DNA from: Dipteris shenzhenensis
Lineage: Eukaryota > Polypodiophyta > Polypodiopsida > Gleicheniales
Direction: 5' to 3' (one strand)
Assembly (NCBI GenBank): GCA_047967505.1
Contig: CM106539.1
Length of the DNA: 64,000 nucleotides
The translations under genes were made by a program, and so were the position numbers. Positions 54,490 to 63,270 of this stretch are shown piece after piece. The notes below the pieces were generated by a model. That model was given only the letters and a program-made list of their open reading frames with translations. It made no database searches and had not been told where the DNA came from. Position 1 is the first letter of the stretch. The number at the start of each line of letters is the position of its first letter.

Positions 54490-55190
54490 CTAATTATAGC
54501 CTTTTCTTTTACAGCTTGACTTCCAGAGTGCTAATGCTCTATCATACAAAAAGCTACTAACATCATAAGAACAAGAGTATAATCTCAAGCTAAGATCTAA
54601 GTTATCATCTAGCTTATTACGAAGCTTATTCTTCAAGTAACCGAGAGTACTAAAACACCTTTCATCCTCAACTAAGTCAAGAATAAAGGTTTGACATAAA
54701 TTTGCAAGCTTGAAGTACTCAAAAATGTTATCTTGTAGGAATGTATTGTGAAAGAGCTCGTTCCAAAGCCGAACCATCGAACCTTGCATTTGAGCATTTT
54801 CCATTAAATTACTTTACTGGTGCATGACTTCTCCAAAAAGGAAAGACTGTGAATAAAGCTTTCCAAAATCCAACAAACCATTGTACTTTATATTGTCCAC
54901 GTCAATGTCCCGTCCAAAGTGCTTTTTGAGAGCATCCAAATGATTCTTTAGACCTGCTTTGATACTTTCATAAGATCCATTGACCCAAAAATATGAAAAT
55001 ATGATGTTAAATGCTTCCATTAGGTCATTTCATGGAAACCTACTTCTGATCTCATCTACCACTGCACTTGCAACTTCACTAAGGACATTTTTCATTGTTT
55101 GTACTTTCTTTAAAAAAGCCTCTTTTTTAATGTATTGTAGTCTTTTGTGTCGTTTGTTTTCTCTCGTCATCTTGAAAACCTAGTTGTTTG
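54490..55190 (-). pseudogene. hAT-family transposase C-terminal relic
   Basis: One minus frame with internal stops (near 55020-55025 and 54808-54813) reads KKVQTMKNVLSEVASAVVDE, MEAFNIIFSYFWVNGSYESI, KAGLKNHLDALKKHFGRDID, FKLANLCQTFILDLVEDERC, FSTLGYLKNKLRNKLDD and LDLSLRLYS. The (N/D)ERxFSxLxxLKxxxRNxL pattern followed by LxLxLR is the hAT C-terminal dimerisation region. The catalytic core, N-terminal zinc finger and terminal inverted repeats are not present. hAT transposases cut and paste DNA elements. Confidence 0.75.
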
Positions 55191-55269
55191 CACCAAGGCA
55201 AACATATCCTTGGATCAAAACAAAAGAGCATTCAAAAATAGTTTTAAATCTAAGAAATGGAATAACTTT

Positions 55270-56110
55270 ATCATAGCCCAACATACATGAAATTGGTATC
55301 AACTTATTAAAAAAAGAAGGATCACATCACAGCATGCATACCAAACAATAATGCATATGCATATTCACAACATAAACTTCAAAAAAATAAATAAGCATAT
55401 ATTTCTTTAGATTATTAACCAGATCTAAGAAACTTGAGTCCTAGGTCATGGTGCCCCCTTAGCCCCATGCCTTGTGAGCACAGGAACAAGACACCACTTC
55501 CTGAACCAAGCCCTTCTTTCATGTTTGAAATCATAATATTACACTACATAAAGCATGCCAAACCAATTTCAACTTACTCTATACAAAGCACCAATAAATA
55601 CATGAAAAAAGAAAGAGCACATCATAGACAATGATGCATATGCATATTCACAACATAAACTTTTAAAAAATAAATAAGCATATATTTCTTCAAGTTGTCA
55701 ACTCCATCTAAGAAACTTGGTCCTAGGTCATGGTGCCTCTTAGCCCCTTTCCTTGTGAGTGCAAGAACCAGACACCACTTCCTGAATCAAGCCCTTCTTT
55801 CACGTTTGAAAGCACAATACTACTCTATATAAAGCATGCCAAACCAATTTCAACTTACATTATACAAAGGACCAATAAATACATTAAAAAAGAAAGAGCA
55901 CATCACATCATGCATACCAAACAATGATGCATATGCATATCCACAACATAAACTTTAAAAAAATAAATAAGCATATTTTTATTCAGATTGTCAACTAGAT
56001 CTAAGAAACTTGGTCCTAGGTCATGGTGCCCCTTAGCCCCCTGCCTTGTGAGCATGGGAACCAAACACCACTTCCTGAACCACGCCCTTCCAGAACATTG
56101 GCAAAGCACA
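55270..56110. repeat. Tandem satellite, ~282-293 bp units
   Basis: CTAGGTCATGGTGCC occurs at 55441, 55723 and 56016 (spacings 282 and 293), with shared AAATAAATAAGCATAT, ACACCACTTCCTGAA and AGCATGCCAAACCAATTTCA. A partial unit precedes at ~55270-55400. AT-rich, non-coding. Confidence 0.93.
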
Positions 56111-56209
56111 TAAGTAGACCATGAAATATAAGATAGTTCCACATTCTACTAAGAATTATAGAAGGCATGAACCAAGGACTACATAGACATAAGAAGCAGC
56201 TTCTGCTTA

Positions 56210-57201
56210 CTTTTAGCCGGAAAAGATTTCGAGACCAAAGGCTAGAGGCTAAGCATGGCGACGCTCAAGGGCCATAGAGAAAAGGAGATCATGAGGGCGA
56301 ATGGTTGTCATAGGAGGGAAAAAGGAATTAGAAGTGGAGGGAAGGAAGAGGGAGACTATGACACAAGGGGAAAAGGAGAGGGGGAAGAGAAGCATGTACA
56401 TGATAGGAGGAGGAATGTGGAGATGGAGACATCAAGGGAAGAGAACCATACTTTATTTGAAAGAAGGGATGATAGGGAAATATCAAAATACTAGCTAGGT
56501 GGCTTTACAAGAATGAGCGTGTCTCATCAAGGAATAGCCCCTTCCTTTTATAGCCAAAAGAGGGGGTCTCTCCACATTAATGTATCCTCCCACATGCATG
56601 GTGTGTGTGGAAAAGTCTCCCACGTGGGCTAGGCGGTTACGCACTCTCAATTGTGTGCGACAACCCTTTGCCTCAATTTTCCACATAAATCAAGCCCCTT
56701 ATCTCAAGTCTATGATACTCCCTTGGTCTCTTTCCAATTTTATAATATGTTCAAACATCTAGGAGGACAAGTGGAGGGTTGGCACAAGGAATCTTGCCAC
56801 CTCATCCTACTTTCCCCATTACTTAACTTGCTCTCTTGGACCTTCTATACCTCCCCCACATGGGCCTATCCCATATGGAGGGAATAACTCAATATAATAG
56901 CCATCTCCACCTATTTTATATTGCTTCTCCCATGGACTTTGAGCCATATCTTACTAAATGCAGCCTAGGTGGAGGGGTGGCACATGGAGGAGCCATGCCA
57001 CCTTGCATTTTATAATATTACTATCATGAATTATGTACAACACACCTTATGGGTCCTCTTACATGGAAGGGAGGCACATGGTCATGCCCTGCCACCTCAA
57101 CCTTGGGCCCTATGCACACCATATTTTATTATACTATTGCCACATATACAAACACACATACATATTAATGCCTTTTTCCTTAGACAATTTTATCCATAAC
57201 A
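56210..57201 (-). mobile_element. 3' LTR of the 56-64 kb gypsy element (~992 bp)
   Basis: Matches 63271-64000 almost base for base from CTTTTAGCCGG. On the minus strand it starts TGTTATGGATAAAATTG, right after a polypurine tract, and ends at ...CGGCTAAAAG, without the usual CA. The TATA box on the minus strand is CTATAAAAGG (56544-56553). Confidence 0.85.
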
Positions 57202-57217
57202 GTTCCCCCCCCCCAGG
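57202..57217 (-). promoter_or_regulatory. Polypurine tract
   Basis: The minus strand reads CCTGGGGGGGGGGAAC immediately before the LTR start TGTTATGG; it would prime plus-strand DNA synthesis. Confidence 0.85.
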
Positions 57218-57373
57218 TAGGGAATACACAGCATTTCCATGCCTGGGACCATCACGCACAAAGAAAGGCTTGAGGTAACGCTTGTTGATCACCTTCTTGT
57301 CATATGGTTCATGCAGCTCCTGAACTTGTACAGACCCATTGCTACATTCTTTGATGACTTTGTATGGACCAGC

Positions 57374-58387
57374 CTACAGTGGCAAAAACTTCTTATCCAT
57401 TTGTTGGTCCAATCTATTATCAAAGCATAGCACAACATCCCCCTCAGCAAAGTGTCTTTCCCATCCCTTGTGAATCTTAGCATCCAATCGGGCCTTTTGT
57501 CGATTCTTTTGGATCTCTGTTTGGTGTAGTGCAAGGCATCGGGTCTCACCTAACTTCTCAAGTTGTACCAATCTGGCCTCTACATGTTCATCTTCTGTCT
57601 GTTCCTGTGCCAATCTCAAGGCCAGAATCTCTATCTCTAAAGGTAAAAGTGCCTCAGTACCATACACCAACTCAAAAGGAGTGTGACCTATAGATGTTTT
57701 ATGAGTGATGTTGTAAGCCCACACGGCTTCAGTGACCTTCTGATCCCATTGGCTCCTATTCCCTGCGACCATTTTTCCTATGGTTTTACAAAGGAGGCCA
57801 TTGGTCCACTCTGTTTGACCCATGTATGCTGGATAATAGATGCTAGAAGTGTGATGATCAATACCCATGCGATCCATGAGTAACTCCACTGCTTCATTTA
57901 AGAATGGACTCCCATGGTCAGAGACTATCTCCATGGGTGTCCCAAACCTTGTGCAGATACGTTCAAATATGAAATTTGAAACTGCCTTGCCATTTGCAGC
58001 AGAGAGGGCGATAGCTTCAGCCCACTTAGTGACATACTGAGTGGCTACCAAAAGATACTTCTTTTTGCGGGCAGTCATGGGCAAGGGTCCGACAAAATCT
58101 ATTCCCCACTTCTGAAACGGATGGATGGACATCACTGGGTGATGTTGCCCAAGACGCAAATCCTTCCTACCAAAGAATTGACATGGTTCACAGGTTTTGC
58201 AATACAAAGTGACATCCTTGAATAAGGTCGGCCAATAGTATCCAGCATGTAAAATCTTCTTAGCTGTATAGTCACTGGCATAGTGGCCTCCACAAAATCC
58301 ATCATGATAATGCTTCAATACCTTAGGCACTTCATCTGCATCAATGGCCCGTCTTAGTACCGCATCCATGCCTTGACGGTATAACAC
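57374..58387 (-). CDS. Gypsy integrase, open frame with full DD35E
   Basis: A 337-codon open frame: LYRQGMDAVLRR, an H2C2 module (HYHDGFCGGH ... YCKTCEPCQFFGRK), the catalytic core GIDFVGPLPM (Asp97), VSDHGSPFLN (Asp157) and YPAYMGQTEWTNGLL (Glu193, 35 residues between Asp157 and Glu193), IGHTPFELVYGTEALLPLEI and a C-terminal KGWERHFAEGDVVLCFDN. Integrase inserts element DNA into the chromosome. The usual Gln-x-Asn in the YYPQxNGQ block is AYM, an odd change. The frame is connected upstream by KIRRDSRRYTLLDGV in another frame, so the full polyprotein is frameshifted. This is the best-preserved integrase in the window. Confidence 0.9.
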   Translation of the reverse strand: MLYRQGMDAVLRRAIDADEVPKVLKHYHDGFCGGHYASDYTAKKILHAGYYWPTLFKDVTLYCKTCEPCQFFGRKDLRLGQHHPVMSIHPFQKWGIDFVGPLPMTARKKKYLLVATQYVTKWAEAIALSAANGKAVSNFIFERICTRFGTPMEIVSDHGSPFLNEAVELLMDRMGIDHHTSSIYYPAYMGQTEWTNGLLCKTIGKMVAGNRSQWDQKVTEAVWAYNITHKTSIGHTPFELVYGTEALLPLEIEILALRLAQEQTEDEHVEARLVQLEKLGETRCLALHQTEIQKNRQKARLDAKIHKGWERHFAEGDVVLCFDNRLDQQMDKKFLPL

Positions 58388-58439
58388 CCCATCAAGGAGG
58401 GTGTAGCGCCTACTATCTCTGCGGATCTTCTTTCTCTCA

Positions 58440-60011
58440 TAGCTTGTACTTTCTCAAGGAAAGGAGAAAGCAGTCAAAAACTTGTGGATACCACCATACC
58501 AAGGATCCCCAACTTCTATGGCTGCTACAAGGGTTACATCAAGGCACTTCTCTAAATCAATCAAAGCATTCTTCAAGTTGGAACAACCCCCTTTTACAAT
58601 TTTGAAAGAGAAATCATATTCTTGTAGAACTGCCAACCATTTGGCCAACCGGCCCATGGGATTTGGTGATTGAAGAACCTGCTTTGTAAGACCAGTGCCA
58701 GTGAGTATAAAGAAGGACTTTCCAGCCACATAATGCTTAAATTTCTCAATGCAAAACACCAAAACATGCTTGTCGGCCTCTGAATAGCGTCGCTCAGTGT
58801 CGAGCAATTGTCGAGAAGCAAATCGAACGGGATTCATGAACCGATCCTCCCCTTGCTGGAGAAGAATACCTACCAAAGTGTGCTCACCAAACCCAGGATT
58901 GATATAGAAGGTCTTTGCCCAGTCTGGATTGCGTAGAATGGGTTCTGAAGCCAGAGCATTCTTGATTTGTGCAAACCCATGATCATAATCCTCATCCCAA
59001 GAGAAATCAACCCCATCTTTTAATAGCATAGTCATGGGCCGTGTCAAAGCAGCATATTGATCAATGAAGCGGCGATAGTTCCTGCTAGATTGACAAATGA
59101 GCGTACCTGACGTTTGGTTGTAGGTAGGGAGAGTTTGAGGATGGCTTCTACCTTCTCGAGATCAGGCTTGATGCCCTCGGATGAGACAACATGTCCCAAT
59201 AACCTCCCTTGAGTGGCTCCAATGGTGCATTTCTCAGGGTTGAGACTGCCATTTGCATCATTGACCCTTTGGAAGGCCAATCTAACCTTCATGATGTGCT
59301 CCTTATGTGATGAGAATATACAGAAATCATCTAAAAACACCTCCAAGAAATCCCCCAAATAAGGAGCAAACACCATCTGCATAAATCTTTGAAAGGTAGC
59401 AGGAGCATTGGTGAGGCCAAATGGCATTACTTTGAATGCAAATGCCCCCAGGGCATGGCAAATGTGGTTTTAAGCACATCTTCCTCGGCAATTCTGATTT
59501 GATAAAACCCAGAGTAACCATCACAGAAAGTATACATCTCATGACCACTTACCTTCTCAAGAATGAGGTCTTGAAAGGGCAGAGGATGATGATCCCTCTT
59601 GGTGGCAGCATTGAGCTTCTTATAGTTGATGCAGACCCGCCACTTGTTGTTTTTCTTTGGGATGACTACCACCGGTGAAACCCATTTAGTATTGTGAACC
59701 GGAACAATAAACCCAGCCTCTACGAGCTTCTGCAACTCTGAGCGCAAAGCATCGGTCTGCAGGGGCCCTAATCTCTGATACTTCTAAGCCACAGGCTTCG
59801 CATCAGGCTTCAGCTCTATCTTGTGCTCTATGGCAGTCACATGGCGAAGGTGGTGGTAGCTAGTTGCAAAGAGGTCAGGGAAATCTTTGAACATTTCGAG
59901 AAACTCATCTTTCTCACTTGGAGTGAGATCTGGAGAAAGCATTGATTCGAGCTGTTGAGGACTAGCTGTTATCTTTTCTACAGGTGGCAGGGTCGGAGAC
60001 ACCCCCATCAT
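58440..60011 (-). pseudogene. Gypsy RT and RNase H, frameshifted
   Basis: Blocks: EMFKDFPDLFATSYHHLRHV and IEHKIELKPDAKPVA, then a TAG at 59784-59786 where Gln is usual; VEAGFIVPVHNTKWVSPVVV; motif A CDGYSGFYQIRIAEED; after a shift near 59440, VMPFGLTNAPATFQRFMQMV, the catalytic FLDDFCIFSSH, and LLGHVVSSEGIKPDLEKVEA; after a second shift near 59055, TRPMTMLLKDGVDFSWDEDY, RFASRQLLDTERRYSEADKH and QSPNPMGRLAKWLAVLQEYD (RNase H). The catalytic RT acids are retained; an H-domain motif reads LTGTGLTKQVL rather than TDH-like. One TAG and two shifts make it non-functional. Confidence 0.9.
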
Positions 60012-60105
60012 CTAAACTTCCTCCTCTGAGAATTCCTCCCCCCTGTCTGATTCTTCCATGGACTCAGACATGGACTCAAACACTGAGGATGAGAGAGTAT
60101 CACTG

Positions 60106-60300
60106 TCATGCTCCTCTTCTTCTTCTAGGTTGCACCGGGATCTTCTCCTTGGAAGCACCAAAAGACATGTGTCCTGTCTTCCAATAGCTGACTGCATCAC
60201 TCTTTCTCAACCATGGTCTCCCGAGTATGGCTGGGTAACTTCTGCCTGTATCTTCAATGTCCACTACATAGAAATTGATAGTGGTGGTCAACCCATTAAA
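60106..60300 (-). pseudogene. Gypsy aspartic protease C-terminal part
   Basis: TTTINFYVVDIEDTGRSYPA, ILGRPWLRKSDAVSYWKTGH and MSFGASKEKIPVQP correspond to the ILGRPWLR block after the protease flap. The active-site D-(T/S)-G is not seen in frame, so the N-terminal half is lost or in another frame. A Glu-rich linker (LEEEEEHDSDTLSSS) follows toward RT. Confidence 0.75.
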
Positions 60301-60582
60301 AGTGATGGCTAATCCTCAATGACTCCCATGGTGGCGAGTCGTCGACCATCTGCTACCCTGATTCGAGTGGAGGAACGCCTTGTACATTTCAAATTCTTTC
60401 TTCATGATTCGAGGTTTGAGGTGGAGGCAGTGGATACATCCCTGATGAGGGGTGGGGGTATGCCCCTGAGTTAGACCCCCAGGTTGTTGTTGCAGGAATT
60501 GAGGGGGATGCGAAGGGACAATCGTCTTCTTTGAAGTGGGGTCCAGACTGAACTTTATAAAACTTTTGAGCAATCTCATGCG

Positions 60583-61053
60583 CTAGCACATAGTTTTTGG
60601 ATTCTCCCATTTAAGCTTGAGGTGGAATTCATCACTCGCTCTTGCTACAAGGTAGCCCAGCACATGCTGAGTCATTCCGGCTCGAAATCCGGCATTGTCC
60701 TCCTGTGTGGCAATCAAACGGTCCAGGAGCACGGCCGCTCGATCCACATATCGACGTGCCATCTCACCTTCTGACTGCTTCAAGTTTGCCACCTGCAGGT
60801 ACACATTCTCCGGCTCCTCTTCTTTGCCAAAATACTCAATCATCACTGTTGTCAACCTTGGCCAGCTTTGGCAAACGTCTTCAGCTTGCTTCTCATACCA
60901 CACTTGAGCCAAACCCTCTAGAAATGTGGGAAGAACCAATAGCCATCTGTCTTCAGTAAGAAAGTTGAGAGAAACACAACGGCGCTTAAAGGCCACAAGA
61001 TACTCATTTGGATTTTCTTCCACCCATCCACAAAACACGGGAATGTTAGCCAT
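60583..61053 (-). CDS. Gypsy gag capsid domain
   Basis: A 156-codon open frame: MANIPVFCGWVEENPNEYLV, AFKRRCVSLNFLTEDRWLL, PTFLEGLAQVWYEKQ, WPRLTTVMIEYFGKEEEPEN, QVANLKQSEGEMARRYVDR and AGMTQHVLGYLVARASDEF. This is the retrotransposon gag pattern (FxG ... WY ... W ... L ... Q). It ends before any zinc knuckle; a Pro-rich, knuckle-less stretch follows (60316-60610), in which a gag tail frame resumes (MGESKNYVLAHEIAQKFYKV). The closest CCHC is upstream of gag, in the separate frame at 61.5 kb. Confidence 0.82.
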   Translation of the reverse strand: MANIPVFCGWVEENPNEYLVAFKRRCVSLNFLTEDRWLLVLPTFLEGLAQVWYEKQAEDVCQSWPRLTTVMIEYFGKEEEPENVYLQVANLKQSEGEMARRYVDRAAVLLDRLIATQEDNAGFRAGMTQHVLGYLVARASDEFHLKLKWENPKTMC

Positions 61054-61059
61054 GCTTGG

Positions 61060-62030
61060 AAGATAGAAAAGATAGGCTTATCTGTGGACGAACAATAGTA
61101 AGAGGAAGCTTGAACTGAAAATCGGGTGAAGATACATCCAGAAAGCACACATAGGCAGGGTAGGGTGTGACTGGTGTAGTGTGAAATATTAGACGAGAAG
61201 AATCTTCAGCATAGAATAGCACATAGACAATCTTAAAAGGACCAACCCATCGATCTTTACAAGCAAGGGTTAGAGGTGTAGCGTTGCATGAGGTTGTTCC
61301 ATCAAGGCAAACAAGAATGCCATGACAAATGTCAACAGTTGGAGAGCTTGCACATCACCTTCAGCTTCCTCCAGTTCTTGTAGTCACCATGCTATTTCTT
61401 CAAGGGGTGTGCGGTCTGGCATCCTTCTTTTGAGCAATGTCCTTGAGAACCCTCCTGATGATCTTCCGAAGTCGGTGAACTCATATCAAGTATGCCCAAC
61501 ACTTAGTTTCATGATGACCACAACCTTTGCATTCCTTACAAATGATCACCCTCCTTCGTGGCTTGCGGCTTTGTTGGGGTGGCGCTTCCACTCGCGTCAT
61601 GCGTGATTGAAGTACAAGCTTTACATGCCAAGAAATCAGCAACAAGATTTCGAGCTCGAGGGATATGCTGAATTTTTACCTCTTCAAATTGGTTGCAAAG
61701 TTCCAATGCTTGTTGATGTCATGGAACTAAGCCTTTGCTCCGCACCTTCCACCTTCCACTAACTTGTTCACACACTAGTTGAGAATCTCCTTGCACCTCC
61801 AATTTCTTGGCATGATGTTCTTGTGCCTTTTGTAGCCCAAAAATGAGCGCCGAGTACTCAGCTTGATTGCAAGTACTTGTGGGTGAAGACTTACTGTAAC
61901 AATACTCCTCACCACCCGATGAAGTGAGCTTCACACCCATGCCAGCCGCCTTGGTTGAAGGTTTGTAAGCTCCATCAAATTGAAGAATCCAAGATGTCAT
62001 CACACCAAGACTAAAATTCGGACATCCCAA
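61060..62030 (-). pseudogene. Pre-gag ORF: RNase H, CCHC knuckle and unknown C-terminal domain
   Basis: From the right: SWILQFDGAYKPSTKAAGMG (first acid), GGEEYCYSKSSPTSTCNQAE (Glu in the NxAEY block), KLEVQGDSQLVCEQVSGRW (Asp), a TGA at 61719-61721 where Arg (CGA) fits, and VKIQHIPRARNLVADFLACK (terminal N-x-x-A-D). This is a complete type-I/archaeal-like RNase H fold. After a shift near 61575 a perfect knuckle CKECKGCGHHETKC appears, and then (61060-61322) a fully open stretch: LVCLDGTTSCNATPLTLACK, DRWVGPFKIVYVLFYAEDSS, IFHTTPVTPYPAYVCFLDVS. It sits upstream of gag on the same strand, an unusual place for RNase H. Confidence 0.65.
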
Positions 62031-62235
62031 GTTTCTCGGTAGTCCAAGATAGGTAGGAGGAGAGGGTGGGGAGAATTCAACACTTGAGCCAAACGTTCAA
62101 CACCAAATAAACTTGCAATCCTTTGTTGATAGTTTATCTTAAGACCAAAAAGAATTACAATTTGAAGCTCGAAATGAGGCACAAAAGGTTGATTAGGTAC
62201 AAATAAATTCCTTGGTCGAAACATTACCAACCATA
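62000..62235 (-). other. Conserved segment shared with 25991-26140
   Basis: On the minus strand, QQRIASLFGVERLAQVLNSP then LLLPILDYRETWDVRI aligns without gaps to QQRLALTFGAKRLAEINSSP, FLFPMLNYDLTFDVYI at 25991-26120, both ending in TGA. The nucleotide alignment covers ~129 bp and includes the candidate primer site of the 26 kb LTR. It is either a shared leader/PBS region or a short conserved coding tail. Confidence 0.5.
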
Positions 62236-62700
62236 GCCGAGGCCTAGAAACCTTTGTAATGAGATTGTGAATAAACCATTCAAGACAAGCTTATCCATAG
62301 AAATCAACAAGCAGATGCGCCAAATCTCCCCCCAAGCTTGGGGAGCATCCCACCCTTCGATGAAGGACACCGTTTTAATTACCTCTAAAGCAGCAAGTAG
62401 TTCGATCACCGCACAATGAGTAGAAGTAAAATCAAAATCGTCCTAGCATATCAGTAGTTCTTCACCATGAATCATCCACGGTGTATCATTCCACCCGTCA
62501 TCACCTTCAACAATGCACTAGACAATCAGCCATTGAAGGTCGACATGAAGATCAAGGAAGACATCTCGTGCATTGGTAGCCGTAAGGTGCGGAGGAATAG
62601 GCACCAATTCCTTAAACGCATCGAGAAGTGACATAAATGTCCACCCTCCTCGTGTGGCGTGCCTCCGTGAAGTGAGCTTGGAGAAGTTCTGAATCAGCAA
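62224..62700 (-). pseudogene. Unknown ~158-codon ORF with two TAG stops
   Basis: One minus frame reads MLIQNFSKLTSRRHATRGGW, TFMSLLDAFKELVPIPPHLT, ARDVFLDLHVDLQWLIV, TAG (62518-62520), CIVEGDDGWNDTPWMIHGEE, TAG near 62440, DDFDFTSTHCAVIELLAALE, VIKTVSFIEGWDAPQAWGEI and WRICLLISMDKLVLNGLFTI. Composition is protein-like (Trp/Asp-rich, few low-complexity runs). I do not recognise it. It lies in the long leader of the gypsy element. Confidence 0.45.
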
Positions 62701-62844
62701 TCTAGCAAGAGAGGTGGATAGAGCACATAAAATGAAGTATTTTTGCTTTTTACAGCAAGAGCAAACTCCCTACGGTTAGAGAGTTACAGTTCTCGTGATT
62801 TCAATATATGAACAAAAATCATTACATTTTTACCACTTCCAACT

Positions 62845-62912
62845 TGTTAGCCCAATGATAAGTCTTTCTTTTGTGAAGGGGGATGTCTTGGGTTCAAATC
62901 CTACTCTTTAAT
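62845..62912 (+). mobile_element. Possible tRNA-derived SINE head
   Basis: TTAGCCCAATGATAAG fits the pol III A box, and GGGTTCAAATCCTAC, ~40 bp downstream, fits the B box (GGTTCAAATCC). The sequence between (TTTTGTGAAGGGGGATGTCT) is typical of plant tRNA-like SINEs. No tRNA cloverleaf forms and the 3' end is unclear (a GAGAGGAGAG tract follows). Confidence 0.5.
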
Positions 62913-62919
62913 AAAAAGA

Positions 62920-63270
62920 GAGGAGAGGAGAGGAGAAGGAGAAGAGAAAGAGAAGAAGAAGAAGAGAAGAGAGAGGGGGGCACGGGATCTGCTGTTACAG
63001 TTTTGCAGGGGCTCAGAAAACTGTCCGCAACCAGAAGCCGTAGCAGTCCAGAGAATTGTCGGAACTGTCGCACGGGGGAATGTAGAAAACTGTCCGCAAC
63101 CAGAAGTTGCAGCAGCCCAAAAAAGCTGTCGCACAGGAGACGCATGAATCGAATGCACGCGCAGTAGCTACGAAAGAGCACAGATGGTATAGTTTTGTAG
63201 ATGTAACCCGTACGAGTAGAAGATTCGCCACTAGCCATGGAGATTCATATCCCAGCAGCCACACCAAATC
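62920..63270 (-). other. Leader next to the 5' LTR, with candidate primer site
   Basis: Adjacent to the LTR, the minus strand reads TTTGGTGTGGCTGCTGGGAT (about 63250-63269), whose TGG start makes it a candidate primer-binding site. Inside are two copies of GAAAACTGTCCGCAACCAGA (63017 and 63086, ~69 bp apart) and a GAGA-rich tract (62920-62977). Confidence 0.5.

Noticed and set aside
63190-63270. A tRNA gene ending in CCA just before the right LTR
   Set aside because: The 5' part does not pair with GCAGCCACA and no T-arm or anticodon arm forms; a minus-strand primer-binding site explains the TGG better.
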